Positions 28,366 through 38,661 of a DNA stretch of 64,000 bases are shown piece after piece. This DNA is from Puniceibacterium antarcticum (GTDB lineage: Bacteria > Pseudomonadota > Alphaproteobacteria > Rhodobacterales > Rhodobacteraceae). The notes below the pieces were generated by a model that saw only the letters and a program-made list of their open reading frames with translations, was not told the origin of the DNA and made no database searches. The translations under genes were made by a program, and so were the position numbers. The stretch lies in assembly GCF_002760615.1 (NCBI RefSeq), contig NZ_AWWI01000182.1:124001-188000 (forward strand), read 5' to 3'. Within the stretch, counting starts at the first letter, position 1. The number at the start of each line of letters is the position of its first letter.

Positions 28366-29475
28366 TCATGTTCTTGGCTCCTGCTCTGCCAGTTCCTCGA
28401 CCAGGGCCGCGAGGTCTGATGCCGCGTCGGGGCGGCCCACCGACAACGCAGCTTGTGTCATCTGCAAAGCGCCCGCCGGGTTATCCAGCACCGCCAGGAT
28501 GGAGTCCGACAGGCTCTCAACGCTCAGCTTGCTCTCGGGGATCGAGATCGCGCCGCCGGCATCGACCAGACCCCGGGCATTGGCGGTCTGGTGATCGCCG
28601 GTGGCGGCAGCAAAGGGGATGAGGATCGAGGGGCGGCCAATCACGCTGATGTCCGCGACCGAGGACGCGCCAGAGCGCGAGATGACCAGCTGTGCCTCGC
28701 TCATCCGGGTGGGAATGTCGTGAAAGAAAGGCTGCACATCCGCATTGATGCCGTGTTCGGCGTAATACGTCGCCACCCGTTCGCCGTCTTCGTCACGCGC
28801 CTGATGCGAGATGCGCAGATGCTGCAGCACCTCCATCGGCAGGGCGGCGATGGCGGGGGGCACCACATCGGACAGAATGCGCGCACCCTGCGAACCGCCG
28901 ATCACCAGGATCGACATCGGATAATTCCCCGGCGGAATATAGGGCACGCCAGCGCGTTCATGCACCGACAGGCGCACCGGATTGCCCACATGCACGACGG
29001 CCACCCCGTCGGGCAGGGCGGTCGGCCAGGTGCCGCAGGCGACGGTGTTCACACGTTTGGCAAAGATCTGGTTCACCCGCCCCAGCACGCCGTTCTGTTC
29101 ATGGATCATCCGCGGCCGCCCCATCAGCAGCGCAGCACCCAGCGCCGGGATGCTGGGATAGCCGCCAAAGCCGATCACCACCGCCGGGCGGTCGCGCAGC
29201 ATGTTTACCGCCATCGACAGCACACCCTGCGCCACCCGGAACGGCACAGCCAGCTTTGCCATCACACCGCCCCGCGCAAAGGTGGCTGACGCGACCTGCT
29301 CGATCTCGACCGAATGGGGAAAGCCGCCGGTGTAACGGGCGCCGCGCGCATCGGTCGACAGCTTCACCCGCCAGCCGCGCCGCAGCATGAGTTCGGCCAG
29401 CGCCTGTGCGGGGAACATATGGCCGCCGGTTCCGCCCGCTGCGATCACCAGCAGCGGTTGTTTCTGCTCAGGCAT
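28366..29475 (-). CDS. murG: Undecaprenyl-PP-MurNAc-pentapeptide GlcNAc transferase
   Basis: MurG converts lipid I to lipid II at the inner face of the membrane. Motifs: N-terminal glycine loop [18 protein letters not shown], the acceptor-side block [12 protein letters not shown], the C-terminal UDP-GlcNAc loop [13 protein letters not shown] and [18 protein letters not shown] with [14 protein letters not shown]. It has 369 residues. Its stop overlaps an upstream ATG of murC; ftsW precedes it by 45 bases. Confidence 0.96.
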   Translation of the reverse strand: MPEQKQPLLVIAAGGTGGHMFPAQALAELMLRRGWRVKLSTDARGARYTGGFPHSVEIEQVASATFARGGVMAKLAVPFRVAQGVLSMAVNMLRDRPAVVIGFGGYPSIPALGAALLMGRPRMIHEQNGVLGRVNQIFAKRVNTVACGTWPTALPDGVAVVHVGNPVRLSVHERAGVPYIPPGNYPMSILVIGGSQGARILSDVVPPAIAALPMEVLQHLRISHQARDEDGERVATYYAEHGINADVQPFFHDIPTRMSEAQLVISRSGASSVADISVIGRPSILIPFAAATGDHQTANARGLVDAGGAISIPESKLSVESLSDSILAVLDNPAGALQMTQAALSVGRPDAASDLAALVEELAEQEPRT

Positions 29476-29520
29476 GGCCCAACCAGAGGGCGCAACATGG
29501 CGCCCTGTTCGATCGTGTCG

Positions 29521-30687
29521 TCATCTTGTGCGTCCTCTCAGAATGTCGCCGATTTCACCCTGTGGGCGTGCCCGCGTAAAGGCCAGCAGCATCCCGACGG
29601 CAATCCCCCCCGCAATCAGCGAAGACCCGCCGTAGCTCACAAACGGCAGCGTCATGCCCTTGGCGGGCAGCAGGCGCACGGCGACGCCCATGTTGATCAT
29701 CGCCTGAACGCCGAACATGCAGGCAAGACCGGTCCCGGCCAGCCGGATGAACGGATCGCGTTCGCGCATCAGCCGGATCAGGCTGCGCACCACGATGGCG
29801 GCGTAGATGGCAAGGATGCACAGCACCAGAACAAGGCCGTATTCCTCGGCCGCAACGGCGATGATGAAATCCGTATGCGCATCGGGCAGCGACCATTTCA
29901 CCTGACCCTCGCCCACACCGACCCCGAAAAAGCCGCCCTCCTGAATGGCGTTGGTGGCATAGCCGATCTGGGTGTTCGGGTCGATTTCGGGACTCAGAAA
30001 GCCATCGATGCGCCGCGCAAAGTGTTCGGAATGCTCATAGGCAAAGGTGCCGCCAAAGACGACCATGCCCGCCATGCCCAGCAGCAGCAGCATCGGCGCC
30101 CCGGCGACGAAATACATGACACCCCAGCCGAACAACACCAGACAGGCCTGACCAAAGTCAGGCTGCAGCGCCAGCATCAGCACGATCGCCACCGCCAGCG
30201 CAAAGGACCAGAGCTTTCCCGGGGGGCCGTTGACCTCTTGGCTCGCCGCCATCATCCAGGCGACCACCACAACAAAGCCGGGCTTGAGGAATTCGCTCGG
30301 CTGCAGCGAAGCGAAGCCCAGCGAATACCAGCGGATCGCCCCCTTGCCGAAATCCGTCCCAAAAAAAGGCAGCAGCGCCAGCGCCACAAAGGCACACAGG
30401 AAGCCGATCACCGCCATGCGCCGCACAAACACCGGAGAGGCGAGCGAGGTCAGAAACATCGCCGTCAGCGCCAGAAAGCCGAAGAAGGCCTGACGTTCCA
30501 CATAGTAGAAGGGGGCCAGATTGTTGCGCTCGGCCAGCGGCGGCGACGCCGCAAGGCCCAGCAGGATCCCAATGCCGAACAGCATCAGGATACAGGACAG
30601 CGACCATCGGTCGACGGTGCGCCACCACTTGGGCAACACGGGTTCGCTGTCGCGCACGGAAACCGTGCCGTAAACCATCTCGGTCAT
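29521..30687 (-). CDS. ftsW: FtsW, SEDS glycosyltransferase of the divisome
   Basis: A 388-residue polytopic membrane protein (about ten segments) of the SEDS family, which polymerises septal peptidoglycan with a class B PBP. SEDS features include GAIRWYSLGFASLQPSEFLK in the large middle region, AAEEYGLVLVLCIL, and the C-terminal loop MTLPFVSYGGSSLI. Divisome rather than elongasome assignment comes from the neighbours murG, murC and ftsQAZ. murD and mraY are not in the window. Confidence 0.94.
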   Translation of the reverse strand: MTEMVYGTVSVRDSEPVLPKWWRTVDRWSLSCILMLFGIGILLGLAASPPLAERNNLAPFYYVERQAFFGFLALTAMFLTSLASPVFVRRMAVIGFLCAFVALALLPFFGTDFGKGAIRWYSLGFASLQPSEFLKPGFVVVVAWMMAASQEVNGPPGKLWSFALAVAIVLMLALQPDFGQACLVLFGWGVMYFVAGAPMLLLLGMAGMVVFGGTFAYEHSEHFARRIDGFLSPEIDPNTQIGYATNAIQEGGFFGVGVGEGQVKWSLPDAHTDFIIAVAAEEYGLVLVLCILAIYAAIVVRSLIRLMRERDPFIRLAGTGLACMFGVQAMINMGVAVRLLPAKGMTLPFVSYGGSSLIAGGIAVGMLLAFTRARPQGEIGDILRGRTR

Positions 30688-30920
30688 GGAAATACCGCCA
30701 TCACTGCCTCAAAACGCCCGGTTTTCCGGGTCTGAGCAGAACTCTAGCGAATTTGCGAACCGCAAGCCAGAGGAAACAGGCGGCAGCCAGCTCTGTCAGC
30801 CCCTGCAAGCGGTCCTTTGCCCGCCGCGAAGCATCGCCACAGGGCGGGGCCGGCGACACCTGCCTGCGCAAGGCGCGTTGCCAGATCAGCGCAGAGTCAG
30901 CGCCGGGCGGCGCGGGCACG

Positions 30921-31634
30921 TTAGCGCCGGGCAGCGCCGGGGCGCTTCAGCCAGTCGGCCAGCGCCTCTGTGGTCTCTTCCGGCGTCTCCAGGCTGGGCA
31001 GATGTCCGGCGGCGTCGATCACGACAAGCTCGGCCGCAGGAAGGAAATCCGCCATCGACACGTGCCGCTTGACCGGGGTCACCGTGTCATGCGCGCCACA
31101 CAGCACCAGCGCGGGTATCGCGCAGCGCTGCAGCACGGTTTGCTGATCGCGCCGCCGCTGCATCGCGCGCGATTGGCGCACAAAAATCTCTGCCCCCAGA
31201 TCGGCCCCCATGCTCAGCGCCATGTTCAGCGCCGGCATCCGCCCCGCCCCCGGACCTATCCCCGCAGCCTTGAGCCGCTCGCGCAGGATCTCGCCCAGTC
31301 GTCCGGTCTTGGCCGCGATCATCTGCGGCTCGCGCGCGGCGGCCTCTTGCGGCGTTTCGGCCAGCGGTGTGGTGGCGATCAGCGCGATCCGCGTGATCCG
31401 GTCTGGCGCGCGGCGCAGCAGCTCCATCGCGATGGCCCCACCCATCCCTGCCCCGGCCAGTGCAAATTTTGCCGGCAGCACCGACAGCAGATCCGAACTG
31501 ATTTCCTCGATCCGCTCTCCCCCGGTGATCGGGGCCACCATCACGGCGGTGTCGCGGGAAAAGGCGGCGATCTGCGGCGCGAACAGCCGCGCATCACACA
31601 TCATGTCGGGCAACAGGACCAGAGGCTCCTTCAC
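30921..31634 (-). CDS. Alpha/beta hydrolase fold protein lacking the usual nucleophile
   Basis: A protein of about 237 residues: opening strand LVLLPDMMCDARLF, cap region, the acid motif LVLCGAHDTVTPV and the His motif IDAAGHLPSLETPEET are normal for alpha/beta hydrolases. The nucleophile elbow, normally G-x-S-x-G, reads LAGAGMGGA, so Gly replaces the catalytic Ser. It could be a pseudoenzyme or use another chemistry. The GTG start at 31634 is a choice by homology; the frame is open to ATG 31706. A 233-base gap without a gene separates it from ftsW. Confidence 0.75.
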   Translation of the reverse strand: MKEPLVLLPDMMCDARLFAPQIAAFSRDTAVMVAPITGGERIEEISSDLLSVLPAKFALAGAGMGGAIAMELLRRAPDRITRIALIATTPLAETPQEAAAREPQMIAAKTGRLGEILRERLKAAGIGPGAGRMPALNMALSMGADLGAEIFVRQSRAMQRRRDQQTVLQRCAIPALVLCGAHDTVTPVKRHVSMADFLPAAELVVIDAAGHLPSLETPEETTEALADWLKRPGAARR

Positions 31635-31920
31635 CGGTGCATCCCGCAACTCTGCCCACACGCCAGAAAGACGTTCGGGCGAACGTCCTGCGGGGACAGG
31701 CCGCATCGCGGCGCTGTGCAGTGCTTGGTCATGGGCGCGCTCCTGATCCCGGGTTATGCCCGGTGTTTGCGCAACCCTAACAAAGATCGCGGCAATGGAA
31801 AGCGCGTCTGGCCGATTATGTGCGGATCAGCCCGTCAAAACGGCCCCGCTCCCGCAACGCCTGCGGGGTGAGCGGCCTCTTGGACATCCGCGCCATCGCG
31901 GCGGCGCACCGCAAGCGACC

Positions 31921-32886
31921 TCATCCCCCCTGATGCTGCAGGATCTGGGTCCAGATCGCCACCTCGTCCAGCAGGCTCCATTCCCGCCGCAGCCCCCAGG
32001 GGCCGAACTCCGCATGGCTCATACCCATCACATGCACATGGGCGCCGCTCGGCCGCCCGAAACGGCCCCAGCCGTCATGCGCCCCGCTCAGCGACCAGCG
32101 CAGTGCGGCGCGCGGCGGCATATGCGGCGCCTCCAGCCCGATCTGGTGATGCACCTCAAATATGGCAGACGGGAACGATGCCCGCAGCCCCAGCCAGAAC
32201 ACCTCGGCCTCTTCAAAGCCATGGCCGGACAGGCCGCCGGAATAGTTCAGATGGCAGGCCCGGTCATACTGGTCCGCGATCACGGAAAAATCACCCGACA
32301 TGATCCGCCCCAGAATATCGGCAAAGGCCGCACCCCACTGGTTCTTGTTGCCCCCGCCGGTGTAGGGTCCCGTCACATCCACCTCGGGGCGGAAGGGCTG
32401 GGTTTCCGGGTCCAGCGCCGCCAGCTGCCCCTGTGCCCAATCGCGGGGGGTCGTGCCCAGCTGCGTGCAGACCGCCGCGCGGTCGGTCACCCGCCAGATA
32501 TCGCTGATCAAATTGGATTTGGCATAAATTTCAGAGATTTCACGATACTGCAGCTTCTGCCCTGCCGGGGCTGCAAACGCCCCCATCCCGCCATATTGCG
32601 CCACCACCAGCGCGCGATGTGACCCCAGCATGCCGACCTTTTCATTGCCGCACCAGATCACATCCTCGCCCAACACCCGCCGGTCGGGAAAGGCAAAATG
32701 CTGCGCCACCAGCTCGCCCGCAACCGCCGCCGTGCCAGAAAGGATCCCCGCCGGGCTGCGCTGGATTACCTCTGGGTGGCAATAATGGCTTAACCGTTGA
32801 CCAAGCCCGCGCCGTTCCCAGATTTCTTCCGTGGTGCCCAGCACGTAATCGGGGAAGTCCCGGAATTTCCGGTCAAAATTCTGCAC
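31921..32886 (-). CDS. NTF2/SnoaL-like double-domain protein
   Basis: About 321 residues with two tandem SnoaL-like (NTF2 fold) halves: FPDYVLGTTEEIWERRG starts the first and DILGRIMSGDFSVIADQYD the second. Each half has the Trp- and Asp-rich pattern of ester cyclase or polyketide-cyclase-like proteins. Substrate unknown. I chose GTG at 32886 (QNFDRKFRDFPDY) because relatives begin there; the longer frame to 32958 adds a low-quality Arg-rich extension. Confidence 0.78.
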   Translation of the reverse strand: MQNFDRKFRDFPDYVLGTTEEIWERRGLGQRLSHYCHPEVIQRSPAGILSGTAAVAGELVAQHFAFPDRRVLGEDVIWCGNEKVGMLGSHRALVVAQYGGMGAFAAPAGQKLQYREISEIYAKSNLISDIWRVTDRAAVCTQLGTTPRDWAQGQLAALDPETQPFRPEVDVTGPYTGGGNKNQWGAAFADILGRIMSGDFSVIADQYDRACHLNYSGGLSGHGFEEAEVFWLGLRASFPSAIFEVHHQIGLEAPHMPPRAALRWSLSGAHDGWGRFGRPSGAHVHVMGMSHAEFGPWGLRREWSLLDEVAIWTQILQHQGG

Positions 32887-33024
32887 TGCCCGCACCCTTG
32901 TCCTGGCCGAAATCGTACCGGCCACAACACAGGACCGACCCGGCCCATAACCCGCCATTAAGGTTGATTAAGGGTTAAAACGGCTCAGGAAACTGTCACC
33001 TTGCCCAACCAAAGGCAGGCGCGC

Positions 33025-33450
33025 TCAGTGCCCTTCCCAGCGAAACCGTCCATCCTCGGCCAGAGGCGAGGCAGGATTCCAGGCCACTTCCCAGATATGC
33101 CCTTCGGGATCGGCAAAATACCCGATATGCCCGCCCCAGAACACGTCATGCGCCGGTTTCAGGATCTCGGCCCCCGCCGCCTCTGCCCGCTGCAGCAGCA
33201 CAGACACATCATCACGCTGGCGCACATTGTGGCTGTAGGTCGCCGCGCCAGTGCCCAGCCGGTCAACCGGCACGCCCATATCCCGGGCCAGATCCGCCAG
33301 CGGATAGAGGCTGAGGGTTTGGCCGATCAGGTCATAGACCCTGATGGCATCTGACGTTTCGACCTGTTTCCAGCCCAGCGCGTCATAAAACGCCGCTGCG
33401 CGTGCCACATCCCGCACGCCGAGTGTGATCAGACTGATCCGTTGTTCCAT
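33025..33450 (-). CDS. VOC family protein (glyoxalase/bleomycin resistance fold)
   Basis: A 141-residue single-chain VOC protein: ISLITLGVRDVARAAAFYDAL starts the first beta-alpha-beta module and DVFWGGHIGYFADPEGHIWEV the second, with Glu and His at usual metal-ligand places. Glyoxalase-like, isomerase or antibiotic-binding roles are possible; the sequence does not tell. An upstream gap of 51 bases separates it from the hydrolase at 33502. Confidence 0.85.
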   Translation of the reverse strand: MEQRISLITLGVRDVARAAAFYDALGWKQVETSDAIRVYDLIGQTLSLYPLADLARDMGVPVDRLGTGAATYSHNVRQRDDVSVLLQRAEAAGAEILKPAHDVFWGGHIGYFADPEGHIWEVAWNPASPLAEDGRFRWEGH

Positions 33451-33501
33451 GGCCCCCTCCTACGATTTGCAAATATGCGCCTTTGCAGTTTGCAAAGGAC
33501 T

Positions 33502-34245
33502 TCAAGCGCTGCAAACCTCGTCCACCGCCTGTTCGATCATCCGCAGACAGGCGGGGTCGGAAAAGCGGTGATCGACGCCTTTCACGAAACTTAGCCGCAG
33601 ATCATCTGACTCGATATGATCGAGCAAGCGCAGCGCCGTGTCGCGGGTCACGGCGGTATCCTCGGTCCCCTGCATCAGCCGCACTGCAAAGGGCATCACC
33701 AGCGCGCCCCGCAGGACCAGATGATTGCGCCCATCCTCGATCAGGTGGCGGGTGATCACATAGGGATCGCCGTAATCAGACGGCAGCGACACCGCGCCGT
33801 CATTCATCACGGTTTCACGCTGATCTTCGGTAAAGCTGGCCCAGAACCCGTCTTCGGTGAAATCCGGCGCCGGGGCGATGCCGACAAAGCCCGCGACGCG
33901 GCTCAGCCGCCTGACCAACAGACAGCCGATCCAGCCCCCCATGGAGGAGCCGACCAGCACCAGCGGCCCCTCCGTCACCGCCTCGATCACCGCCTGCGCA
34001 TCCGCCGACCAGTCACCGATGCAGCCGTCTTCGAACACACCGTCCGACACCCCATGTCCGGAATAATCCAGCCGCAGAAAGGCGCGGCCCTGCGCCTGTG
34101 CCCAAGCCTCAAGATGTACCGCCTTGGTGCCTTGCATGTCGGATTTGTAGCCCGACAGGAACACCACAACGGGGCCGCGTCCGGGGGTGTAGGCATAGGC
34201 AAGCCGCCGGCCCGCCGCGCTGTCCAGATAGGTGACCTCTGCCAT
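33502..34245 (-). CDS. Alpha/beta hydrolase, ABHD10-like
   Basis: A 247-residue serine hydrolase: FLSGYKSDMQGTKA (oxyanion-hole loop), LRLDYSGHGVSDG, the nucleophile elbow LVGSSMGGWIG, the acid in LMQGTEDTAV and His in VKGVDHRFSD. The sequence pattern resembles ABHD10/acyl-protein thioesterase relatives common in alphaproteobacteria. Substrate not known. The start at 34245 has AAAGGAG; the longer frame to 34311 is not needed. It contrasts with the neighbouring hydrolase at 30921, which lacks the Ser. Confidence 0.85.
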   Translation of the reverse strand: MAEVTYLDSAAGRRLAYAYTPGRGPVVVFLSGYKSDMQGTKAVHLEAWAQAQGRAFLRLDYSGHGVSDGVFEDGCIGDWSADAQAVIEAVTEGPLVLVGSSMGGWIGCLLVRRLSRVAGFVGIAPAPDFTEDGFWASFTEDQRETVMNDGAVSLPSDYGDPYVITRHLIEDGRNHLVLRGALVMPFAVRLMQGTEDTAVTRDTALRLLDHIESDDLRLSFVKGVDHRFSDPACLRMIEQAVDEVCSA

Positions 34246-34317
34246 GCTCGCTCCTTTGTCTTTTGGCGCACCATGCCAACCGGCACAGGCCAAGGCCAGA
34301 GCGGGCGGCAAACTTTT

Positions 34318-35562
34318 TCAGCCCTGTTCGACCTCTTTCAACCCCAGCGCCAGCGCCCCCCCGGCAAGGCTGAGCAGGGCAAACCCCGCCAGCGCCGCCA
34401 CGGGACCGATAAAGCTGAGGCCGCCGCCGATCAGACCGGTGACCAGCAGCAGCCCGCCGATCAGCGTATTGGCGAGGGCGGCATAAGACGCGCGGCCATC
34501 CTCGGGCGCCATGTCGACCAGATAGATGCCGCGCCCGCTGCGCACCCCCTGATAGGCGATCATCAGCACAAAAAGGATCACCGGAAGAACCCAGATCGGC
34601 CCGGCCCAGCCCGCCAGCGACACCGCGACCGCCAGCGCCATCGCAACCGCCCCGCCAAAACCCGACAGCGCCAGCACCCGGCGCGACGACTGATCCGACA
34701 GCCGTCCCCAGACATAAGAGCTGAGGAAAGCGGCAAGCGATGAGGCCAGCACCATCGCCCCCAACCCCTGCAACGCACTGTCGCCCGCCAGCAGCACCAG
34801 ATAGGGCGGCGCCAGCGCGGTCACGGTCAGCAGGCCACGCACAGCCACGAACCGGCGAAACTGCGCATCCTCGCGGATCGGCGTGAAATCGAGGGTATCC
34901 CGCGCGCCGCGCTCTGACGCCTCTTCCTCAAGCCGTGAAAACAGCAGTGCCGCCAGCAGCCAGAGGCAGGCGGCAAACCCGACCGCCAGCGCCAGCGGCG
35001 TCACATCCTGCAACAGCCCCGACATCAGCAACAGCGCAAAGACGATGACCGCCGCCGAAGACACGGACCCCGCCACCCCCTTGACCGCGCCGCGCCGGGT
35101 CTTGGGGATCGTCTTGCCCAGAATGTCCTTGTAGCTGACCGAGCACAGCGCGCGGCTGACCGCCAGCACCGCAAGTGCGGCGACAATGACACCGCCCGCG
35201 ATCCAGCCTTGCAGCATCAGCGCGGCCAAAGCGATCACAAACGCCGCCACGCCCTGCCCCAGACAGCCCAGCACCCAGGCCCATTTGCGATGCTCCAGCG
35301 ACTGCACCCAGCCCGCCATCAGCATCTGCGGCAGCAGCGCGCCCGCCTCTCGCACCGGGACCAGCAGGCCGATTAGCACCGCAGGCGCGCCCAGCGCATT
35401 CATCAGCCAGCTCAGCACCAGCTTGGGGTCGATCAGCCCGTCGGCCACCTTGGTCAGGCTCAGCGACACCATGTGTTTGCCACCATTGCGCGCCTCGCGC
35501 TGGGTGGCCTGTCCATCATCATCGGTGACGGTTCCGTAAAGATCCTTGCTCAAATCGGCCAT
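34318..35562 (-). CDS. Major facilitator superfamily transporter
   Basis: A 414-residue membrane protein with about 12 predicted segments; the long inter-half loop lies after FSRLEEEASERGARDTLDF. Motif-A-like sequence (YVWGRLSDQSSRRVLALSG) lies between segments in the second half. Substrate unknown. The start (MADLSKDLYGTVTDD) has GAAAGGG; the first ~35 residues are cytosolic. It diverges from thrS with 157 bases between them. Confidence 0.82.
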   Translation of the reverse strand: MADLSKDLYGTVTDDDGQATQREARNGGKHMVSLSLTKVADGLIDPKLVLSWLMNALGAPAVLIGLLVPVREAGALLPQMLMAGWVQSLEHRKWAWVLGCLGQGVAAFVIALAALMLQGWIAGGVIVAALAVLAVSRALCSVSYKDILGKTIPKTRRGAVKGVAGSVSSAAVIVFALLLMSGLLQDVTPLALAVGFAACLWLLAALLFSRLEEEASERGARDTLDFTPIREDAQFRRFVAVRGLLTVTALAPPYLVLLAGDSALQGLGAMVLASSLAAFLSSYVWGRLSDQSSRRVLALSGFGGAVAMALAVAVSLAGWAGPIWVLPVILFVLMIAYQGVRSGRGIYLVDMAPEDGRASYAALANTLIGGLLLVTGLIGGGLSFIGPVAALAGFALLSLAGGALALGLKEVEQG

Positions 35563-35719
35563 CGGGGCCCTTTCGTTTTGGCTGGCAATTCTGCTTGCTT
35601 GAATTTGATCCACGAGAAACGCACGCGCTTGACACCCGGTTCCCGCTTTGCCACTTAGGCCGCACATCATAACCCGCAACCGGGCGTCCCGTAGGCGCCA
35701 AACCGACGAGGAGCCTCAG

Positions 35720-37666
35720 ATGGCCCAGATCTCCCTCACCTTTCCCGATGGCAACGCACGCGACTATGACGCGGGGGTGACCCCTGCTGCCGTTGCGGAA
35801 AGCATTTCCAAATCCCTGTCGAAAAAGGCAATCTCGGCCACCGTGAACGGTGCGCATTGGGATCTGCAATGGCCCATCGACGCCGATTCCTCGATCGCGA
35901 TCAACACGCTGGCCGATGCCGCGCCCGCGCTGGAGCTGATCCGTCACGACCTCGCCCATATCATGGCCCGCGCGGTGCAAGAGCTGTGGCCCGACGTCAA
36001 GGTCACCATCGGCCCGGTCATCGCCAACGGCTGGTATTACGATTTCGACCGCGCCGATCCCTTCACCCCCGAAGATCTGGGGCTGATAGAGAAAAAGATG
36101 CGCGAGATCATCAACAAACGCGATCCCGTCCGCACCGAAGTCTGGGACCGCGACGTTGCGATCAAGTATTACGAAGACCGGGGCGAGCCCTACAAGGTCG
36201 AGCTGATCGGCGCGATTCCGGGCAACGAGGCCCTGCGCATGTACTGGCACGGCGACTGGCAGGATTTGTGCCGGGGTCCGCATCTGCAGAACACCGGTCA
36301 GGTGCCGGGCGATTCATTCAAGCTGATGTCCGTGGCCGGGGCCTATTGGCGCGGCGACAGCAACCGTCAGATGCTGCAGCGGATCTACGGCGTCGCCTTT
36401 CAGAACAAGGAAGAGCTCAAGTCCCATCTGAACATGCTGGAAGAGGCTGCCAAACGCGACCACCGCAAGCTGGGCCGCGAGATGGACCTGTTCCACATGC
36501 AGGAAGAGGCCCCCGGTCAGATCTTCTGGCACCCCAACGGCTGGAAGATCTACACCACCCTGCAGGATTACATGCGCCGCCAGCAGACCCGCGACGGCTA
36601 TGTCGAGGTGAACACACCGCAGGTGGTGAACCGCAAGCTGTGGGAAGAAAGCGGGCATTGGGAGAACTATCAGGAGCACATGTTCATCGTCGAGGTGGAC
36701 GAAGAGCATGCTCGCGAAAAGACCATCAACGCGCTCAAGCCGATGAACTGTCCCTGCCATGTGCAGATCTACAACCACGGCCTGAAGAGCTATCGCGACC
36801 TGCCCCTGCGCATGGCCGAATTTGGATCGTGCAACCGCTACGAGCCTTCCGGTGCGCTGCATGGCATCATGCGGGTGCGCGGATTCACGCAGGATGACGC
36901 GCATATCTTCTGCACCATGGACCAGGTCGAGGCGGAGTCGAAGAAATTCATCGACTTCCTCGCTGGAATATATGCCGATCTCGGGTTTGCGAGCTGGCGG
37001 GTTAAATTGTCCACCCGTCCCGAAAAGCGCGTCGGCTCCGAAGAAAGCTGGGACCGCATGGAAGAGGCTCTGGGCAATGCCTGCCGCGCCGCCGGCCGCG
37101 CCTTCGAGATCTTCGAAGGCGAAGGCGCTTTTTATGCGCCCAAGCTGGAATTTGTGCTGACCGACGCCATCGGGCGCGACTGGCAATGTGGCACGCTGCA
37201 ACTGGACCCCAACCTGCCCGAACGTCTGGATGCCAACTACATCGGCGCGGACGGCTCCAAACATCGCCCGATCATGCTGCACCGCGCGGTTCTGGGCAGT
37301 TTCGAACGCTTCATCGGGATTCTGATCGAGGAACATGCCGGCAAGCTGCCGTTCTGGCTTGCCCCGCGTCAGGTGGTTGTCGCATCGATCGTCTCCGATG
37401 CGGATGAGTATGTGCACGAGGTCGTCGCCGCCCTGCAAAAGGCAGGCGTGCGGGCCGAGGCGGACATTCGCAACGAAAAGATCACCTACAAAGTGCGTGA
37501 ACATTCGGTCGGCAAGGTGCCTGTCATCCTCGCCGTCGGTGCACGCGAGGTTGAGGAACGCACCCTCACCCTGCGCCGTCTGGGGGAAAAGCAGACCTCT
37601 GTCGTGGCGCTGGACGACACTGTTGCCGCCCTTGCCGCCGAGGCCACCGCGCCCGATCTGCGCTAA
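35720..37666 (+). CDS. thrS: Threonyl-tRNA synthetase
   Basis: A 648-residue class II synthetase: TGS domain (residues 1-60, [16 protein letters not shown]), editing domain with [14 protein letters not shown] and the zinc-type C/H residues ([10 protein letters not shown]), catalytic core with [12 protein letters not shown], motif 2 [17 protein letters not shown] and motif 3 [11 protein letters not shown], then the anticodon-binding C-terminus. The start has GAGGAG six bases upstream. A strong terminator follows. Confidence 0.97.
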   Translation: MAQISLTFPDGNARDYDAGVTPAAVAESISKSLSKKAISATVNGAHWDLQWPIDADSSIAINTLADAAPALELIRHDLAHIMARAVQELWPDVKVTIGPVIANGWYYDFDRADPFTPEDLGLIEKKMREIINKRDPVRTEVWDRDVAIKYYEDRGEPYKVELIGAIPGNEALRMYWHGDWQDLCRGPHLQNTGQVPGDSFKLMSVAGAYWRGDSNRQMLQRIYGVAFQNKEELKSHLNMLEEAAKRDHRKLGREMDLFHMQEEAPGQIFWHPNGWKIYTTLQDYMRRQQTRDGYVEVNTPQVVNRKLWEESGHWENYQEHMFIVEVDEEHAREKTINALKPMNCPCHVQIYNHGLKSYRDLPLRMAEFGSCNRYEPSGALHGIMRVRGFTQDDAHIFCTMDQVEAESKKFIDFLAGIYADLGFASWRVKLSTRPEKRVGSEESWDRMEEALGNACRAAGRAFEIFEGEGAFYAPKLEFVLTDAIGRDWQCGTLQLDPNLPERLDANYIGADGSKHRPIMLHRAVLGSFERFIGILIEEHAGKLPFWLAPRQVVVASIVSDADEYVHEVVAALQKAGVRAEADIRNEKITYKVREHSVGKVPVILAVGAREVEERTLTLRRLGEKQTSVVALDDTVAALAAEATAPDLR

Positions 37667-37681
37667 GACCTGAAACCAAAG

Positions 37682-37721
37682 GGGCGCCGCGAACCTGACC
37701 TCAGGCGCGGCGCCCTTTTTT
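37682..37721 (+). terminator. Intrinsic terminator of thrS
   Basis: A perfect 9-bp stem GGGCGCCGC / GCGGCGCCC with a 16-base loop, followed by six T residues, 15 bases after the thrS stop. This is a textbook terminator on the plus strand; the next gene converges. Confidence 0.92.
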
Positions 37722-37743
37722 ATGGCGTTTTCAAAGTGGGATG

Positions 37744-38112
37744 TCAGAAATGCGCGGTGGGCGCGTCCGGCTTGCCCGCCGCCAGCGCCAAAACGCCGCC
37801 CAGCCCGGCAAAGGCAATCGGGAACATCGTAAAGACGTTAAAGCCAAAGGCCAGATACATCCCCGCCGCCGACAGCAGCAACAGCACCCCACCCCATAGC
37901 GCGCGCGACACTGCCATCGCCCCGCCTGCAATCGCCAGCATCGGCGACAGGATGGACACGATGCGCACCAGCTCGGGGTTGTCGAACATGCCGAAACTCT
38001 GTTCGATCTCGACAAAATGGCGCGTCAGCTCGGTATAGCCGAACCCGAAGAATCCGACGATCATCCCGAACACGCCCGCAATGATGCCCAAGGTTGACGC
38101 AGCACCGCGCAT
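37744..38112 (-). CDS. Small membrane protein of unknown function
   Basis: A 122-residue protein with four likely membrane segments (STLGIIAGVFGMIVGFFGFG; ILSPMLAIAGGAMAVSRALW; GGVLLLLSAAGMYLAFGFNV; IAFAGLGGVLALAAG). The short hydrophilic loop FVEIEQSFGMFDNPELVR follows the first. It resembles small DUF4064-like membrane proteins, but I cannot assign it firmly. It starts two bases after the stop of the ArsC/Spx-like gene, so the two form a transcription unit. Confidence 0.7.
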   Translation of the reverse strand: MRGAASTLGIIAGVFGMIVGFFGFGYTELTRHFVEIEQSFGMFDNPELVRIVSILSPMLAIAGGAMAVSRALWGGVLLLLSAAGMYLAFGFNVFTMFPIAFAGLGGVLALAAGKPDAPTAHF

Positions 38113-38113
38113 C

Positions 38114-38434
38114 TCAGCCGCGTCCCTGAAGGGCGCTTTGCACGTCCTTGCCCCAGCCCAGCCACATCTCGTCGCCGTCAACGATCAGAGGCCGCTTCAT
38201 CAGGCTTGGATGCGCCTTGAGCAGGTCCAGCGGGGCGCCCGCCCGCTCCTCCATGTCCAGCCCGCGCCAAGTGGTCGAACGGGTGTTCACCACACCGTCC
38301 CCGAACAGCAGCAGCGCACGTTCCAGCACCTCCTGCGGCACGCCCTCGGCGCGCACATCCACAAATTCCACCCCATCCAGCGCCTTGAGCGCCTTGCGGC
38401 AGGTGTCACACGTCTTCAAACCGTAAAGGATCAT
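38114..38434 (-). CDS. ArsC/Spx-like thioredoxin-fold protein
   Basis: A 106-residue protein of the ArsC/YffB family: YGLKTCDTCRKALKAL has the single active-site Cys with a second Cys three residues later (CxxC), and MKRPLIVDGDEMWLGW matches the conserved C-terminal R-P block. Classical arsenate reductases are longer; YffB-like proteins of this size may be glutathione-dependent thiol reductases. It immediately precedes the small membrane protein. Confidence 0.85.
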   Translation of the reverse strand: MILYGLKTCDTCRKALKALDGVEFVDVRAEGVPQEVLERALLLFGDGVVNTRSTTWRGLDMEERAGAPLDLLKAHPSLMKRPLIVDGDEMWLGWGKDVQSALQGRG

Positions 38435-38661
38435 GCCCGCTCCTGTATCATCCCGTCCACTTATTCACAGAGTCTGGCCATTGCGACCCTGTTTTGCTTG
38501 CTTTTTACATATCCCATGTAATCCTTTTTCTCACGTGGCCCCAAAAGGTCGCCCCAGGACAGGTATTCTGCGCGCCGCACATACCGCGTTCAGACCCGAT
38601 GGGGCCGCGCCGAAACCCTGACACTTTCAGGGAAAAGCAAGACATGAAGGAGACACGGGAC

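Noticed and set aside
31636-31734. 33-codon frame with AGGAG upstream that ends on the GTG start of the hydrolase at 31634
   Set aside because: Overlap and ribosome site are suggestive, but the product has no features and overlaps an alternative start of the same hydrolase.
38461-38469. TTATTCACA, a near-consensus DnaA box
   Set aside because: A single copy without further boxes, AT-rich region or dnaA/dnaN nearby does not support an origin.
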